Notes under the pieces: generated by a model
Told to the model about the DNA's origin: nothing
Seen by the model: the letters and a program-made list of their open reading frames with translations, nothing else
Database searches by the model: none
Shown here: positions 45,801 to 54,097 of the stretch, in pieces
Layout of the letters: each line of letters begins with the position of its first letter
How positions within the stretch are numbered: the first letter of the stretch is position 1
Translations under genes and position numbers: made by a program
NCBI RefSeq assembly: GCF_000317475.1
Contig: NC_019730.1
Coordinates: forward strand, 62,001-126,000
Direction of reading: 5' to 3'
DNA from: Oscillatoria nigro-viridis PCC 7112
GTDB taxonomy: Bacteria > Cyanobacteriota > Cyanobacteriia > Cyanobacteriales > Microcoleaceae
DNA: 64,000 bases

Positions 45801-46527
45801 GGGAACATACCCTGGTATCCCAACACGGGAAGCCAAATTACTTAAGAAACAAAAAGGGCGTTGTTCTCACTGCGGTTTGTACTTTACAGATACAGACATT
45901 GTAGAAGTTGACCACATTAAACCAAAAAGTCTGGGAGGCAAAAACACCCATGACAATCTACAACTTCTGCATAGATATTGCCACGATACAAAGACGGCTT
46001 CGGATGGTTCCTTAAATAAGAACTTTGACGAAACACCGTTCTAACTCGTACCTATAACAAAGGTGGAATTATCAAGGAGCCGTGTGCAGTGAAAGTTGCA
46101 AGCACGGTTTTGAAGGAGAGGTAGAAGTCGCAAGACTTCTATCGACTCTAACCCTACTCTGTTAAAATGTGCTTTGTTTCAGTTTTATATGTTTTCACCT
46201 TGGCTGGCTGTTCCGATTTGGTGGTTGGGTCAAACTGATTTGCTCCTTGGCAATACTTTAAGTAGCGATAGACCTCAATCAATAAACGCTGCTTACTGGT
46301 ATAATGAGTGGTTTGAGCCTGTCGAGTCTCAGGCTAAAAATCATACTGATTGTCCAGTCGAACATGAAATAAGTTCAGGAGAAAGCTCAGAAGTTATTGA
46401 CTTGAATGAGAAGACATCAATTCACTCAAATCCAGTAATTCAAGAAGTTGTTAAGGGCAAACGCCGATCCAGAAAAACGACAACATCTCCTCACCAATTT
46501 ACGCTGTTTAATTTAGACGAATTCTAG
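42899..46527 (+). CDS. N6-adenine-type DNA methyltransferase, split by group II intron 3
   Basis: Exon 1 (42899-43708, 270 codons) ends ...CLSGIGQDID; exon 2 (46153-46527) continues PTLLKCALFQFYMFSPW, the expected helix after motif I. The spliced length is 394 residues. SAM-binding motif I FNEPACGTGALML is near residue 243, preceded by SSGFYPTPLALCQF as in type I/HsdM-like N6 methylases. The catalytic NPPY motif expected ~60-80 residues later is not visible: the chain instead reads GQTDLLLGNTLSSDRPQ, a pattern I associate with short plasmid/phage methyltransferase-like proteins. The C-terminal ~60 residues are charged and unstructured. It may bind SAM without methylating adenine. Confidence 0.75.
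43709..46152 (+). mobile_element. Group II intron 3, inside the methyltransferase gene
   Basis: It starts GTGCGATTCG at 43709 (like intron 1) and ends after domain V (GAGCCGTGTGCAGTGAAAGT, from 46077) and a domain VI stem GTAGAAGTCGCAAGACTTCT, with final CTCTAAC at 46152. The 5' ribozyme part is 43709-44328. Length 2,444 bp. The joined exons restore the methyltransferase frame, fixing both boundaries. Confidence 0.92.
44329..46044 (+). CDS. ltrA: Group II intron reverse transcriptase/maturase (intron 3)
   Basis: This 571-aa intact protein has AGIDGVKSLSPIQRV (RT2 region), PQGGVISPLLANIALHG, the active-site LIRYADDFVI near residue 279, the maturase domain (LNPIIRGWSNYYSTVCSKET) and a C-terminal HNH (CSHCGLYFTDTDIVEVDHI...LLHRYCHD). 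It is clearly closer to the broken RT of intron 1 than to that of intron 2. It could therefore supply maturase to intron 1 in trans. Confidence 0.95.
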   Translation: MMNKSNTLNNQTVEWKDIKWRKLERVTFKLQKRIFQASLRGDVKAVRKLQKTLIRSWSAKCLAVRRVTQDNQGKNTAGIDGVKSLSPIQRVKLVKRLRVTGKSKPTRRVMIPKPGSDEKRPLGIPTIEDRALQALVKSALEPEWEAQFEPNSYGFRAGRSCHDAIEAIFNSIRLKAKYVLDADIAKCFDRIDHKALLAKVNTYPTLRHQLKVWLKAGYCAEGSLFPTDEGTPQGGVISPLLANIALHGMENRVKQYAETLKGKKRDNRQALSLIRYADDFVIMHEDLSVVKKCQEIIAEWLRDMGLELKASKTKLTHTLIKIDGNVGFEFLGFHVQQHKVGYYRAASNGTIKLGFKTLITPSPAKIKVHLAKIAEVIDTHKTAPQAALISKLNPIIRGWSNYYSTVCSKETYSTVDYLTYQKLMAWGKSRGKGDGSWYNKYWLTVKTNKSFRTAEGHELISHSDTAIVRHVKVKGEVSPYNGDWSYWSARRGTYPGIPTREAKLLKKQKGRCSHCGLYFTDTDIVEVDHIKPKSLGGKNTHDNLQLLHRYCHDTKTASDGSLNKNFDETPF

Positions 46528-46534
46528 CCCAATA

Positions 46535-47536
46535 CTACTTACCAACTGCTGCTTGAAGGATTTGTGCTGCCCAATCTACTACAGCCAGCCCTTGAGTTTT
46601 AGCCGCATCTTGCATCTGGGCTTGCAGGTGTATCGGGAGCTGTAGAGTTAAGGTAAAAGTATCTCGTTGGGCTCGTTTTGCCTTTTTGACTAACTCTGGC
46701 TCGATCCATCGATCGAGCCACAATTTACATTTAGATCCTCGTTCGTTACCATCTTTCTCAATAAAGCTTAGTTTGCCTAGCTTTTGACAATAAAAACTGT
46801 GAGGGTCGTCTTGAACAGGCTCAAAACTGCAATGATAGCAATTCCAGCAGCTTCGGCATGGAGTTTCTGTCTGACTGGATGTTGCTCCCAATTCCCCAGC
46901 ATTCTTTTGAGTGGATGCTGAAATTTCACGGTTTGACGGATGATTGGCTGTTTGAGTTCGTTGGTTTTTGGAACTGCTCTCGTTGTTAGACTTATTCCTC
47001 GAAATTTTTTTCTGGTGTTCTTCAACAACTCGGGCAACGTGAAAAGCCGTAAGTTTGCCATTCGGAGCAGTAGAAACGGCTTGGGCCCAAGCCCTAGGCT
47101 GCTCTTGGGAGGGTAGTGCTGTTAGAGGGCGAACTTGGCGCTCATTGGCGGGAAGAATTGGTGCGCCATGGCGCACATTTTCATAGACGGTTGCCGCTTC
47201 AATCAGTTGGTAGGCCCAGCGACGAGACATTTCCCACCGATTAGTGCAATAGTCTTCAAACGTCGAGAAGTCTTGTCGGTAGAGGCGGCGATCCCGGATC
47301 TGGCGCAAAGCTTGCCCTATTTCCCAGAAAGCTTTCAAGCTCCGTTCGACTGTAGCTTCCAAGCTGCTTAATTCTAATGCTTCAGCATCAGTGAGCGTAC
47401 TGCTCTGAGCAGACAAATCTTTAGCGTCGGCTTTGTTTAGCTGGCAGTCCTGTGCAACTCTCGCAGGGAGTTCAGCGCTGGGAACAACAGAGAAGTTATT
47501 TGCATCAGAACCGCGAACTGTGTTGGAGGATGACAT
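46535..47536 (-). CDS. Plasmid-type regulatory protein with DUF3102-like helix region
   Basis: I take the start at 47536 (MSSSNTVRGSD), with AGGACGGAACATCA upstream; an ATG at 47587 would add 17 residues. Residues ~50-125 (ATVERSLKAFWEIGQALRQI, then WEMSRRWAYQLIEAATVYEN) are the pattern of DUF3102/ParB-like helical domains in plasmid and phage regulators. The middle is Ser/Asn-rich, followed by a Cys cluster (CRSCWNCYHCSFEP) and a C-terminal ribbon-helix-helix-like end (FTLTLQLPIHLQAQMQDAAK). It probably acts in plasmid replication control or partition. It faces the methyltransferase gene, with 7 bp between the stops. Confidence 0.6.
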   Translation of the reverse strand: MSSSNTVRGSDANNFSVVPSAELPARVAQDCQLNKADAKDLSAQSSTLTDAEALELSSLEATVERSLKAFWEIGQALRQIRDRRLYRQDFSTFEDYCTNRWEMSRRWAYQLIEAATVYENVRHGAPILPANERQVRPLTALPSQEQPRAWAQAVSTAPNGKLTAFHVARVVEEHQKKISRNKSNNESSSKNQRTQTANHPSNREISASTQKNAGELGATSSQTETPCRSCWNCYHCSFEPVQDDPHSFYCQKLGKLSFIEKDGNERGSKCKLWLDRWIEPELVKKAKRAQRDTFTLTLQLPIHLQAQMQDAAKTQGLAVVDWAAQILQAAVGK

Positions 47537-47705
47537 TGATGTTCCGTCCTTTTTGCACGGTGCAAGATTAAGTATTGCATAATGCAAAGGTAGTTGCGTA
47601 ATCGATTAAGGCTTTGATTGCTCAAATTTTGTAGAAAGGCGGTAAAATACAGCAGGGGCAGTCAAAAATGCGATCGTCAAAAAATTGCTCAAACCTTGCA
47701 AACAC

Positions 47706-47750
47706 AAGGACTTTACCTTATATGATGTATAGTGCCAGGTAATTTACCTG
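47706..47750. promoter_or_regulatory. Likely operator: CAGGTAA palindrome and GGTAAAGTCC copy
   Basis: CAGGTAATTTACCTG (47736-47750) is a perfect palindrome with 7-bp arms. A half-site CAGGTAA recurs at 47851, 13 bp before the regulator start at 47864. AAGGACTTTACCTT (47706-47719) is an inverted copy of the repeats at 26745. The arrangement fits autoregulation by the helix-turn-helix protein or its divergent neighbour. Confidence 0.5.
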
Positions 47751-47863
47751 ATTCTCAAAAGGTCTTGTCTCAATCCCTCCCTTTTGTAGCGAAGAGGTTA
47801 GACAACAATTTCTATGCTACAGAAAGTAAAATAGTGTACGGTAATAGCGTCAGGTAAGCACTT

Positions 47864-48295
47864 GTGACTGTTAGCTCTGTGTCTTCTCTCATACTCGATC
47901 GCCAAAAGCGGCTGACTCAGTTGATCGAGCTGCTGCTGAAAGAAGGCTGGACTCAAAGCGCTTTAGCGTCCGCTATCGGAGTAGATTTTTCAACCGTATA
48001 TCGGTGGTTAAAAGGGAAAACGATACCCGAATCCGATTCTAAGAACTTTCGGCAACTGGCAAAGTTAAGCGGTGGCAGTACCAAGACTCTGCAACTTTAT
48101 TTGGATGGAGAAATATCCCTATCAGTTTATCAAGGCGGTTTGGATGAGGTGGCGATAAGTCAAGTGAGTGGCAGCAAGAGGATAGGCTCTGAAAAAATTA
48201 AAAAAGAAGTTTTAGCAAAGATTTATTCCCTCGATCCAGATGATATTGCCGATATCATTTCTTCATCAGTAGCATTTTTAGCCAAACTTGTATAG
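47864..48295 (+). CDS. XRE-type helix-turn-helix regulator
   Basis: The start is a GTG at 47864; the product is 143 aa. Residues ~20-50 (LLKEGWTQSALASAIGVDFSTVYRWLKGK) are a clear Cro/XRE helix-turn-helix. The C-terminal part contains a short conserved-looking end (LDPDDIADIISSSVAFLAKL). It is divergent from the 46535-47536 regulator, with the palindrome at 47736 between them. It is likely a plasmid regulator; its target may include its own promoter. Confidence 0.75.
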   Translation: MTVSSVSSLILDRQKRLTQLIELLLKEGWTQSALASAIGVDFSTVYRWLKGKTIPESDSKNFRQLAKLSGGSTKTLQLYLDGEISLSVYQGGLDEVAISQVSGSKRIGSEKIKKEVLAKIYSLDPDDIADIISSSVAFLAKLV

Positions 48296-48423
48296 TTAGT
48301 AACAAGCAGCCTGCACCCTTACGGTTTTCAGTTGAGAAGCCGGAAAAATCACTGTCTCATTCCCCACTTCCCCCCTGACTTCTGGCGATCGCCGCTATTG
48401 CTCAGTCTTTTATGCTCTGAGCA

Positions 48424-49134
48424 ATGTACCTCCTTACTCTATCAGACCTCAATCAAACTATTCATACTAGCCCACTACAAGAGCCGCCTCTTGTTCCTTC
48501 CTATCTTCAAGAACGCTTGCAACTGCTTGTCAAGCAAATTTTAATGGGATTACCTGTCGAGCCAATTCTCAACAGTCACCCCCAGTTCCAGCAGTGGGTT
48601 TTCCAGCTCAAAGAACTATCGCCATCACTGTTTTTACCGCAGCGAAAACTGTTTGTTGACATTCCAATTCAAACAAAACTAGACCGAGCAAAAAGGGGAG
48701 TGACAGAAGAAAATTCTTCCCCTTCTCCTCCATTTAAAGTGATACAAGTCCGTGCAAATGTGGGTCTAGTCAAAGGGACGCCCAAACTATTTGAGTGGGC
48801 GATTCGCCATCCTGTACTGACTTGGCAAGACCGAGTTAAGTTATGGGTAGCTGCCGAATTCTTCGAGATCGAGCCTCACAAGCTACAACTGATTATTTTG
48901 GCACTGCACCCGACTCAACCAGCAGAAAAAGTTCTGTTTGCCTGGGACAGCAAGCAACACCGACACACTCAAAATTGGCTTTTGACTACCATTGAACGAG
49001 AGAGAAAACAAACAGTTATCAAGCTTAATGGTCATCTAACACCTCAACCGAAGGAAGTAGCAACAGCTATCAATTTGGATGAAATCAATTTGGATGAAAT
49101 CAATTTGGATGAAGTCAACGAAGTGTCGATCTAA
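48424..49134 (+). CDS. Hypothetical protein with C-terminal NLDEI repeats
   Basis: This 236-aa soluble protein lies 128 bp downstream of the XRE regulator in the same direction. The central region (VKGTPKLFEWAIRHPVLTWQ) is helical. The C terminus has three tandem copies of INLDEI/V (nucleotide unit ATCAATTTGGATGAA), so the tail length can vary by slippage. No family recognised. Confidence 0.55.
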   Translation: MYLLTLSDLNQTIHTSPLQEPPLVPSYLQERLQLLVKQILMGLPVEPILNSHPQFQQWVFQLKELSPSLFLPQRKLFVDIPIQTKLDRAKRGVTEENSSPSPPFKVIQVRANVGLVKGTPKLFEWAIRHPVLTWQDRVKLWVAAEFFEIEPHKLQLIILALHPTQPAEKVLFAWDSKQHRHTQNWLLTTIERERKQTVIKLNGHLTPQPKEVATAINLDEINLDEINLDEVNEVSI

Positions 49135-49279
49135 TCTGTTCAGACTTTATGACTCTCCTGGATTTGTAGTGGAAACGGTATTGTGATCCTTTCACGCGGG
49201 CTTTTCGGGCCGCATCACTAGAATTTTTATGATCACCTAAAACTCGGGAGAATCGACTTTATAAAAAACTCCCTGAAAA

Positions 49280-50707
49280 CCCTGTGACTTTAGTCCAGGG
49301 ATGAAAGGGCATCGCAGGATTTATCCTGCCTACCAATTTCCCAACTACCAAATGCAGTAAAATTAATCAAGGGAGGTGAAAGTCAAATGTATGCAGTACA
49401 AAAAGATATCTGGCATTTAAAGGGATTCGACAAATCCATTGTAGAGCAACTGCTGAGATGGTCAAACAATCTGTTTAATGTCGGGACTTACGAAAGTCGG
49501 CAACGATACTTTAAAGACAAAAGTGCGGTTAAATATCCCGACTTGTACAGGATTGCTAAAACTAACGAGAATTACAGCTTACTTTACTCGCAAGTCGCGC
49601 AACAATCCCTTAAATCTGTTGCTGAATCTTTCAGCTCTTTCCGAGCCTTAGAAAGGTTAGCCAAAAAAGGGGAAATCAATCAAAAACCCAGATTGCCTAA
49701 GTACAGAACCAAAGGCGGTATGTACCAAGTTTCCTATCCGGGACAAGCCTTAAAAATAGTCGGCAATAGGGTAAGACTCCCTCTAGGAAAGCAAGGGAAA
49801 GAACACTTCGGGACAGATGCTCTCTGGATTCCACTACCAGAAAGGCTTAAGGGTTGCCAGATTAAAGAACTCAGGTTAATCCCTAGAAATGGTAAGGTCT
49901 GGATTGAATACGTCCATGAATCTCTTACCAAGCAAGCTCCTAGCTGTAGTCTCGAAGTAACAGGGATTCTGGGCATAGATCATGGTATCAACAACTGGCT
50001 AACTTGTGTTTCTAGCAATGGTAAGCCATTTATTATTGATGGTCATAAGCTGAAATCTTGGAACCAAGAGTTTAACAAACAAAAAGCCAGAGTTCAATCA
50101 GAACATTCCCGACATAAGCTACCTCAAGGATTCTCGTCAAAAAAACTGCAACAGTTATCGGAAAATCGCGCCAGAAGAATGAGATATGCGGTTAATAAAG
50201 CTGTCAGAACTATCATAGATTATTGCGAAAGTTACCAAATTAATGTCATAGCCTTTGGTTGGAATAAAGGACAGAAGCAAGAGGTCAATATGGGAGAAAA
50301 AACCAATCAGAACTTTGTCCAAATACCGACAGCTAAAGTCAAAGAAAGATTACAACAAGAATGCGATTCTCTAGGATGGAGATTTGTAGAACAGGATGAA
50401 TCTTACACTTCAAAAGCCAGCTTCTTAGACCGAGATTTTCTGCCAGTTAAAGTTGGTGAAAAACCTGACAATTGGCAACCATCAGGTAAAAGAATCAAAA
50501 GAGGTTTGTACCGTTCGGCGAGCGGATTAATACTGAATGCAGATGTAAATGGTGCTGCCAATATCATCCGAAAATCAAATGTAGCCATAGACTCAATTGT
50601 TGAGCGAGTGGGTAGTGGGTTGCTGACAAACCCTTTAAGAATCAAACTTTGGGTGGGTTCATCCCCCAAAGTTTGTCCTTAAGAATCCCCGTGTCTTCAG
50701 ACCGGGG
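49280..50707 (+). mobile_element. IS200/IS605-type TnpB-only element
   Basis: A left hairpin CCCTGTGACTTTAGTCCAGGG in two halves (49280-49300: CCCTGTGACT and TTAGTCCAGGG) and a right hairpin CCCCGTGTCT/TCAGACCGGGG (50687-50707) are alike, as subterminal palindromes of IS200/IS605 elements are. They bracket a tnpB gene with no tnpA. Exact ends are unknown, since such elements make no target duplication. Confidence 0.7.
49387..50682 (+). CDS. tnpB: TnpB RNA-guided endonuclease
   Basis: A strong ribosome binding site (GGGAGGTGAAAG) precedes the ATG; the protein is 431 aa. RuvC-I is GIDHGINNWLT (Asp near 198) and RuvC-III is NADVNGAANII (Asp). At the RuvC-II position the usual Glu is absent (VIAFGWNKGQKQ), but a Glu is present in DESYTSKASF ~50 residues later, the arrangement known as the rearranged catalytic site. 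The four-cysteine zinc finger normally around TSKCSF is missing. TnpB cuts DNA guided by an RNA made from the 3' end of its gene, overlapping the right hairpin. Catalytic competence without the zinc finger is uncertain. Confidence 0.88.
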   Translation: MYAVQKDIWHLKGFDKSIVEQLLRWSNNLFNVGTYESRQRYFKDKSAVKYPDLYRIAKTNENYSLLYSQVAQQSLKSVAESFSSFRALERLAKKGEINQKPRLPKYRTKGGMYQVSYPGQALKIVGNRVRLPLGKQGKEHFGTDALWIPLPERLKGCQIKELRLIPRNGKVWIEYVHESLTKQAPSCSLEVTGILGIDHGINNWLTCVSSNGKPFIIDGHKLKSWNQEFNKQKARVQSEHSRHKLPQGFSSKKLQQLSENRARRMRYAVNKAVRTIIDYCESYQINVIAFGWNKGQKQEVNMGEKTNQNFVQIPTAKVKERLQQECDSLGWRFVEQDESYTSKASFLDRDFLPVKVGEKPDNWQPSGKRIKRGLYRSASGLILNADVNGAANIIRKSNVAIDSIVERVGSGLLTNPLRIKLWVGSSPKVCP

Positions 50708-50720
50708 AGTGTCAATACCA
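50650..50720 (+). ncRNA. Presumed TnpB guide RNA scaffold (3' end)
   Basis: The 3' end of tnpB and the right hairpin at 50687-50707 normally form the reRNA scaffold, with the guide immediately beyond the element's right end. The exact boundary is not visible here, as the right end cannot be fixed by duplication. Confidence 0.4.
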
Positions 50721-51216
50721 TCCTCCTATCGATAGACATCCACCTTCCGACGAAATTGCCCAAAAATCAATACTTTTCTTCTCTCCATAGGAGGATGACA
50801 CTCTTTAATATGAGGAAAAACAATAGACTATGGATAAAATGTAGTAGGAATCTTAGCCGTGACTGCAACTACCGCCACCCAACCAAAAACAAGCCAACTA
50901 AAAACCATCCTGATAGTTGAAGATGACCCGATGATGCAGCTCGGTCTACAGCATATCCTCAATAACCAACCCCATTTAACAGTTGTCGCACAAGCTGTTA
51001 ACGGCAACGAAGCCGTCAGTGCTGCACTGCAACACCAACCAGACATCGTGCTGATGGACATTGACTTACCCGGAATCGACGGTATTGCAGCCGCGCAGCA
51101 AATCAGAGCCGCACTGCCGCATACTCGCATCCTGATGCTCACCCACCACAGCAATCCAACTCAGGTAATGGCGGCTTTGTCAAGCGGCGCTCACGGCTAC
51201 TGCGTTAAAGGCACTA

Positions 51217-52530
51217 AGAGAACGCCACAGAATGATTGATCCTATAATAGTCAAAATATAATTTCAGTGTGCAGCCTATCTTATGTCTCTAAAATCTATC
51301 ATGAAACTGACCGAACACGCCAAATCTCTTTACATCGAAACAGCTAAAAAACTCAAGGGGACAGACAGACGACAATTCATGGCATCGGTAGTCAAAGATT
51401 TAGGAATAGGTGGACAAACGTTAGTAGAACGGGAGTTAGGATGGAATAGACGGACCATCCGTAAAGGGATGAAAGAATTGAAAAGTGGTGAGCCAATTGT
51501 CGATGGTTTCAAGCGCAGTGGACGAAAGCGGGTTGAAACAAAATTACCCAACTTATTGAAAGATATTACATCGTTAGTAGACCCACACAGTCAAACTGAT
51601 CCTAGCTTTAAGAGTACACGATTATATACGCGCATGACTGCCAATGAAGTCCGTCGTCAATTAATTAAACAATTTGGTTATAGTGATGAAGAACTACCGA
51701 GCGCCGAAACAATTAGAAGAAGATTGAATGATTTGGGTTATACCTTAAAACGAGTTTTGAAAACTAAACCAGTCAAAAAAATCCCCGAGACCTCAGCCAT
51801 TTTTGAACAACTTGAACAAGTCAATACAGCAGCCGATAATAACCCAAATACTCTCCGAATTTCCATTGATGCCAAAGCTTCCGTCAAGATTGGAGAATTT
51901 GATAGAGGTGGTAAAAATCGGACGCCAACTATTGCAGTTGACCACGATTTTTCGACTCAATCAAGTGTGATTCCCTATGGTATTTTTCTGCCTGAGTACA
52001 ATGAGCTATTTTTATTCTTCGTTACTTCTAAGTTGACGGCTGATTGTATAGTTGACTTACTTGAAAGTTGGTGGCAAACTGTTAAACACCGTTTTAGTCA
52101 CATTCAAAAATTGGTCATCAATCAGGATAATGGACCGGAAAATCATTCTCGTCGTACTCAGTTTATGAAACGAATTTTAGATTTTTCCCAACAATCTCAA
52201 CTGACGTTACAATTAGCTTATTATCCGCCCTATCATAGTAAATATAACCCAATAGAACGTTGTTTTGGTTGGTTAGAAAAGCATTGGAATGGTAGTTTAC
52301 TTGACACTGTTGAGACTGTTGTAAATTTCGCCAAAACTCTCACATTTAAGGATAAAAATCCAGTGGTGACATTGGTAGAAACAATTTACTCCACAGGAGT
52401 TAAACTTTCGGAGTTAGCTATGGCAGAAATTGAAACCCAGATTCATCGTCTCCCCAATCTTCACAAATGGTTTGTAGAAATTTTCGCTAAACCCACATAG
52501 CTATTGGATCATTCTTTTTGTGGAGGTCTC
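51217..52530 (+). mobile_element. ISAzo13-type insertion sequence
   Basis: The element is 1,314 bp, with imperfect inverted ends (AGAGAACGCCACA... and ...TGTGGAGGTCTC) and TA target duplication (51215-51216 and 52531-52532). It has split a response regulator gene precisely. Confidence 0.85.
51283..52500 (+). CDS. ISAzo13-family transposase
   Basis: This 405-aa protein is intact. The N-terminal helix-turn-helix region is followed by the DDE core: ISIDAKASVKIGEFDRGG (first Asp), NQDNGPENHSRR (second Asp) and YYPPYHSKYNPIERCFGWLE (Glu). These are the blocks of ISAzo13-type transposases. The start ATG at 51283 or at 51301 (MKLTEHAKSL) are both possible. Confidence 0.9.
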   Translation: MSLKSIMKLTEHAKSLYIETAKKLKGTDRRQFMASVVKDLGIGGQTLVERELGWNRRTIRKGMKELKSGEPIVDGFKRSGRKRVETKLPNLLKDITSLVDPHSQTDPSFKSTRLYTRMTANEVRRQLIKQFGYSDEELPSAETIRRRLNDLGYTLKRVLKTKPVKKIPETSAIFEQLEQVNTAADNNPNTLRISIDAKASVKIGEFDRGGKNRTPTIAVDHDFSTQSSVIPYGIFLPEYNELFLFFVTSKLTADCIVDLLESWWQTVKHRFSHIQKLVINQDNGPENHSRRTQFMKRILDFSQQSQLTLQLAYYPPYHSKYNPIERCFGWLEKHWNGSLLDTVETVVNFAKTLTFKDKNPVVTLVETIYSTGVKLSELAMAEIETQIHRLPNLHKWFVEIFAKPT

Positions 52531-52933
52531 TAACGCAGAACAACTTCTAGCAGCGATTACGGCTGTGCAAGAAGGTGGCAGTTACCTAGACCCTAAGATT
52601 GCCGACTGCGTGCTGCAAAATCTCAAAACGCCACTGCCCGAAAGCTATGCGAATGACGACATCAAGCTGACAGAACGGGAAATGCAGGTTTTGCAGCAGC
52701 TAGTTGAGGGTAAAAGCAATAAACAAATCGCCGCTGGGCTAGGCATGAGCGTCCACACCGCCAAAGGTCATGTAGAGATGATTATAGCTAAATTTGAAGC
52801 GAGCGATCGCACCCAGGCTGCCGTTAAAGCACTGCGTTTAGGGCTGGTTTAGCCGTTGGAATGCAGCTTCTAATTGTTCTAAAAAAAGTGGTTTTTGAGG
52901 CGTAGCTATCGCGTAGCAAATTATGGCATATTG

Positions 52934-54097
52934 TCAATCTTCAAACTTTGGCAAGGTCAACCAAAACCTCGCTCCTTTTCCCAATTCGCTATCAACGCCA
53001 ATCTCTCCGCCGTGAGCCTCAACAATTTGCCTGCAAATATAAAGTCCCAATCCCAATCCTTGCCTTAAACTAACTCCAACTCCCCTCGTATAAGGCTCGA
53101 ATAATCTTGCACATTGCTGAGGAGAAATTTCTGCCCCATTGTCTGCAACCGTACAGCGAACCATCTCACCTTCCTTTTTAGCTTCTACAGTCAAAATAAA
53201 CCCAGACTGATTGTATTTAACAGCATTGTCGATCAGATTGCCAAACACCCGCCAGAGCTGCTGGGCATCAGCATTGACTAAAGGCAAATCGGCTGCAAAA
53301 AGCTGCTTAACCTTGACTCGATGCTGGTTGAGAATTGGTAATCTTTCAATAAGAATATTTTGGACTAAAGTGGGCAGCGACAGCGGCTTTATTGCTAAAG
53401 AAGCACTTTTCACATCAAACTGTTGTGTTGCTGTTAGTGACTCAATCAACTGGAGTTGGCGCGAACAACTTTGCACCATAACCTCCATAGTCCGCCTATC
53501 AATAGCAATGTTACTGCCAGCATCATTGAGGCGACTTCGCAGCAGCAGCGACATTCCTGATAGAGGCGATCGCAAATCGTGCGAAACAGCGTGCAACAGC
53601 ATTCTTAAATTGGCTTCTGCTTGCTGTCTTTCTTGAATTTCCTGGCTTAGCTGAACATTTTGTGCAGCCAATTGCACGTTAGCGCAGCGAAGTTGCTGCT
53701 GCAAGCGCTGCATTTTAAGTTGGGCAGATACCCGCGCCAACACTTCAACAGGCTCAAAAGGTTTTATAATGTAGTCAGCACCGCCCGCCTCAAACCCTTT
53801 TACTTTGTCAAATACGTCATCTAAAGCGCTGATGAAAATTATAGGGATATCACAAGTAGCTTCAGATGCTTTAAGTTGACGGCAGACTTCATAACCATCC
53901 ATACCGGGCATTTTTATGTCTAGCAAAATCAAGTCTGGCGCTTGCAACTCTACTGCTTTTAAAGCTCGCTGTCCACTAATCAACTTCCTGACTTTGTAAC
54001 CGTTTTCAATTAGCAATTGAGAGAGTAGTTGAATGTTAGCGGGAATATCGTCAACAATCAAAATGTCAGCCAAAAATTGTTTAGTTTGCTCCATCAT
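52934..54097 (-). CDS. Receiver-histidine kinase hybrid
   Basis: This 387-aa cytoplasmic protein has an N-terminal receiver domain (ADILIVDDIPA, phospho-Asp60 in LILLDIKMPG, Lys112), a coiled-coil linker (residues ~125-165), a HisKA dimerisation helix with HAVSHDLRSPLSG (phospho-His173) and an HATPase domain (LIDNAVKYN, DNGAEISPQ, GLGLGLYICRQIVEAHGG). There is no transmembrane sensor domain, so the input arrives through the receiver. Its ATG overlaps the stop of the upstream coupling protein gene by 4 bp, so the two are co-translated. The response regulator disrupted at 50859-52852 is a plausible partner. Confidence 0.92.
   Translation of the reverse strand: MMEQTKQFLADILIVDDIPANIQLLSQLLIENGYKVRKLISGQRALKAVELQAPDLILLDIKMPGMDGYEVCRQLKASEATCDIPIIFISALDDVFDKVKGFEAGGADYIIKPFEPVEVLARVSAQLKMQRLQQQLRCANVQLAAQNVQLSQEIQERQQAEANLRMLLHAVSHDLRSPLSGMSLLLRSRLNDAGSNIAIDRRTMEVMVQSCSRQLQLIESLTATQQFDVKSASLAIKPLSLPTLVQNILIERLPILNQHRVKVKQLFAADLPLVNADAQQLWRVFGNLIDNAVKYNQSGFILTVEAKKEGEMVRCTVADNGAEISPQQCARLFEPYTRGVGVSLRQGLGLGLYICRQIVEAHGGEIGVDSELGKGARFWLTLPKFED

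Larger units (their letters stand above)
50859..52852 (+). pseudogene. NarL/LuxR-type response regulator split by an ISAzo13-type element
   Basis: The first part (50859-51216) is a receiver domain: ILIVEDDPMM and VLMDIDLPGIDG with phospho-Asp67. The second part (from 52533) ends it and adds a LuxR helix-turn-helix (LTEREMQVLQQLVEGKSNKQ, then MSVHTAKGHVEMII). Excising the IS and one TA gives ...CVKGTNAEQLLAAITAVQEG in frame, 225 residues in all, normal for NarL regulators. The isolated receiver (126 aa) and DNA-binding part can no longer work together. A sensor kinase gene lies 82 bp downstream in the opposite direction. Confidence 0.9.

Noticed and set aside
36058..46527. DISARM-type defence system (DUF1998 protein, helicase, methyltransferase)
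   Set aside because: The helicase and DUF1998 domains are on one MrfA-like protein, no PLD protein is present, and the methyltransferase is small without a visible NPPY motif.
46174..46527. Independent 117-aa gene
   Set aside because: The frame is open from 46153 at the intron end and completes the methyltransferase from 42899.
52520..52852. Independent LuxR-type DNA-binding protein
   Set aside because: It is the C-terminal half of the response regulator cut by the ISAzo13-type element; the join at TA is exact.
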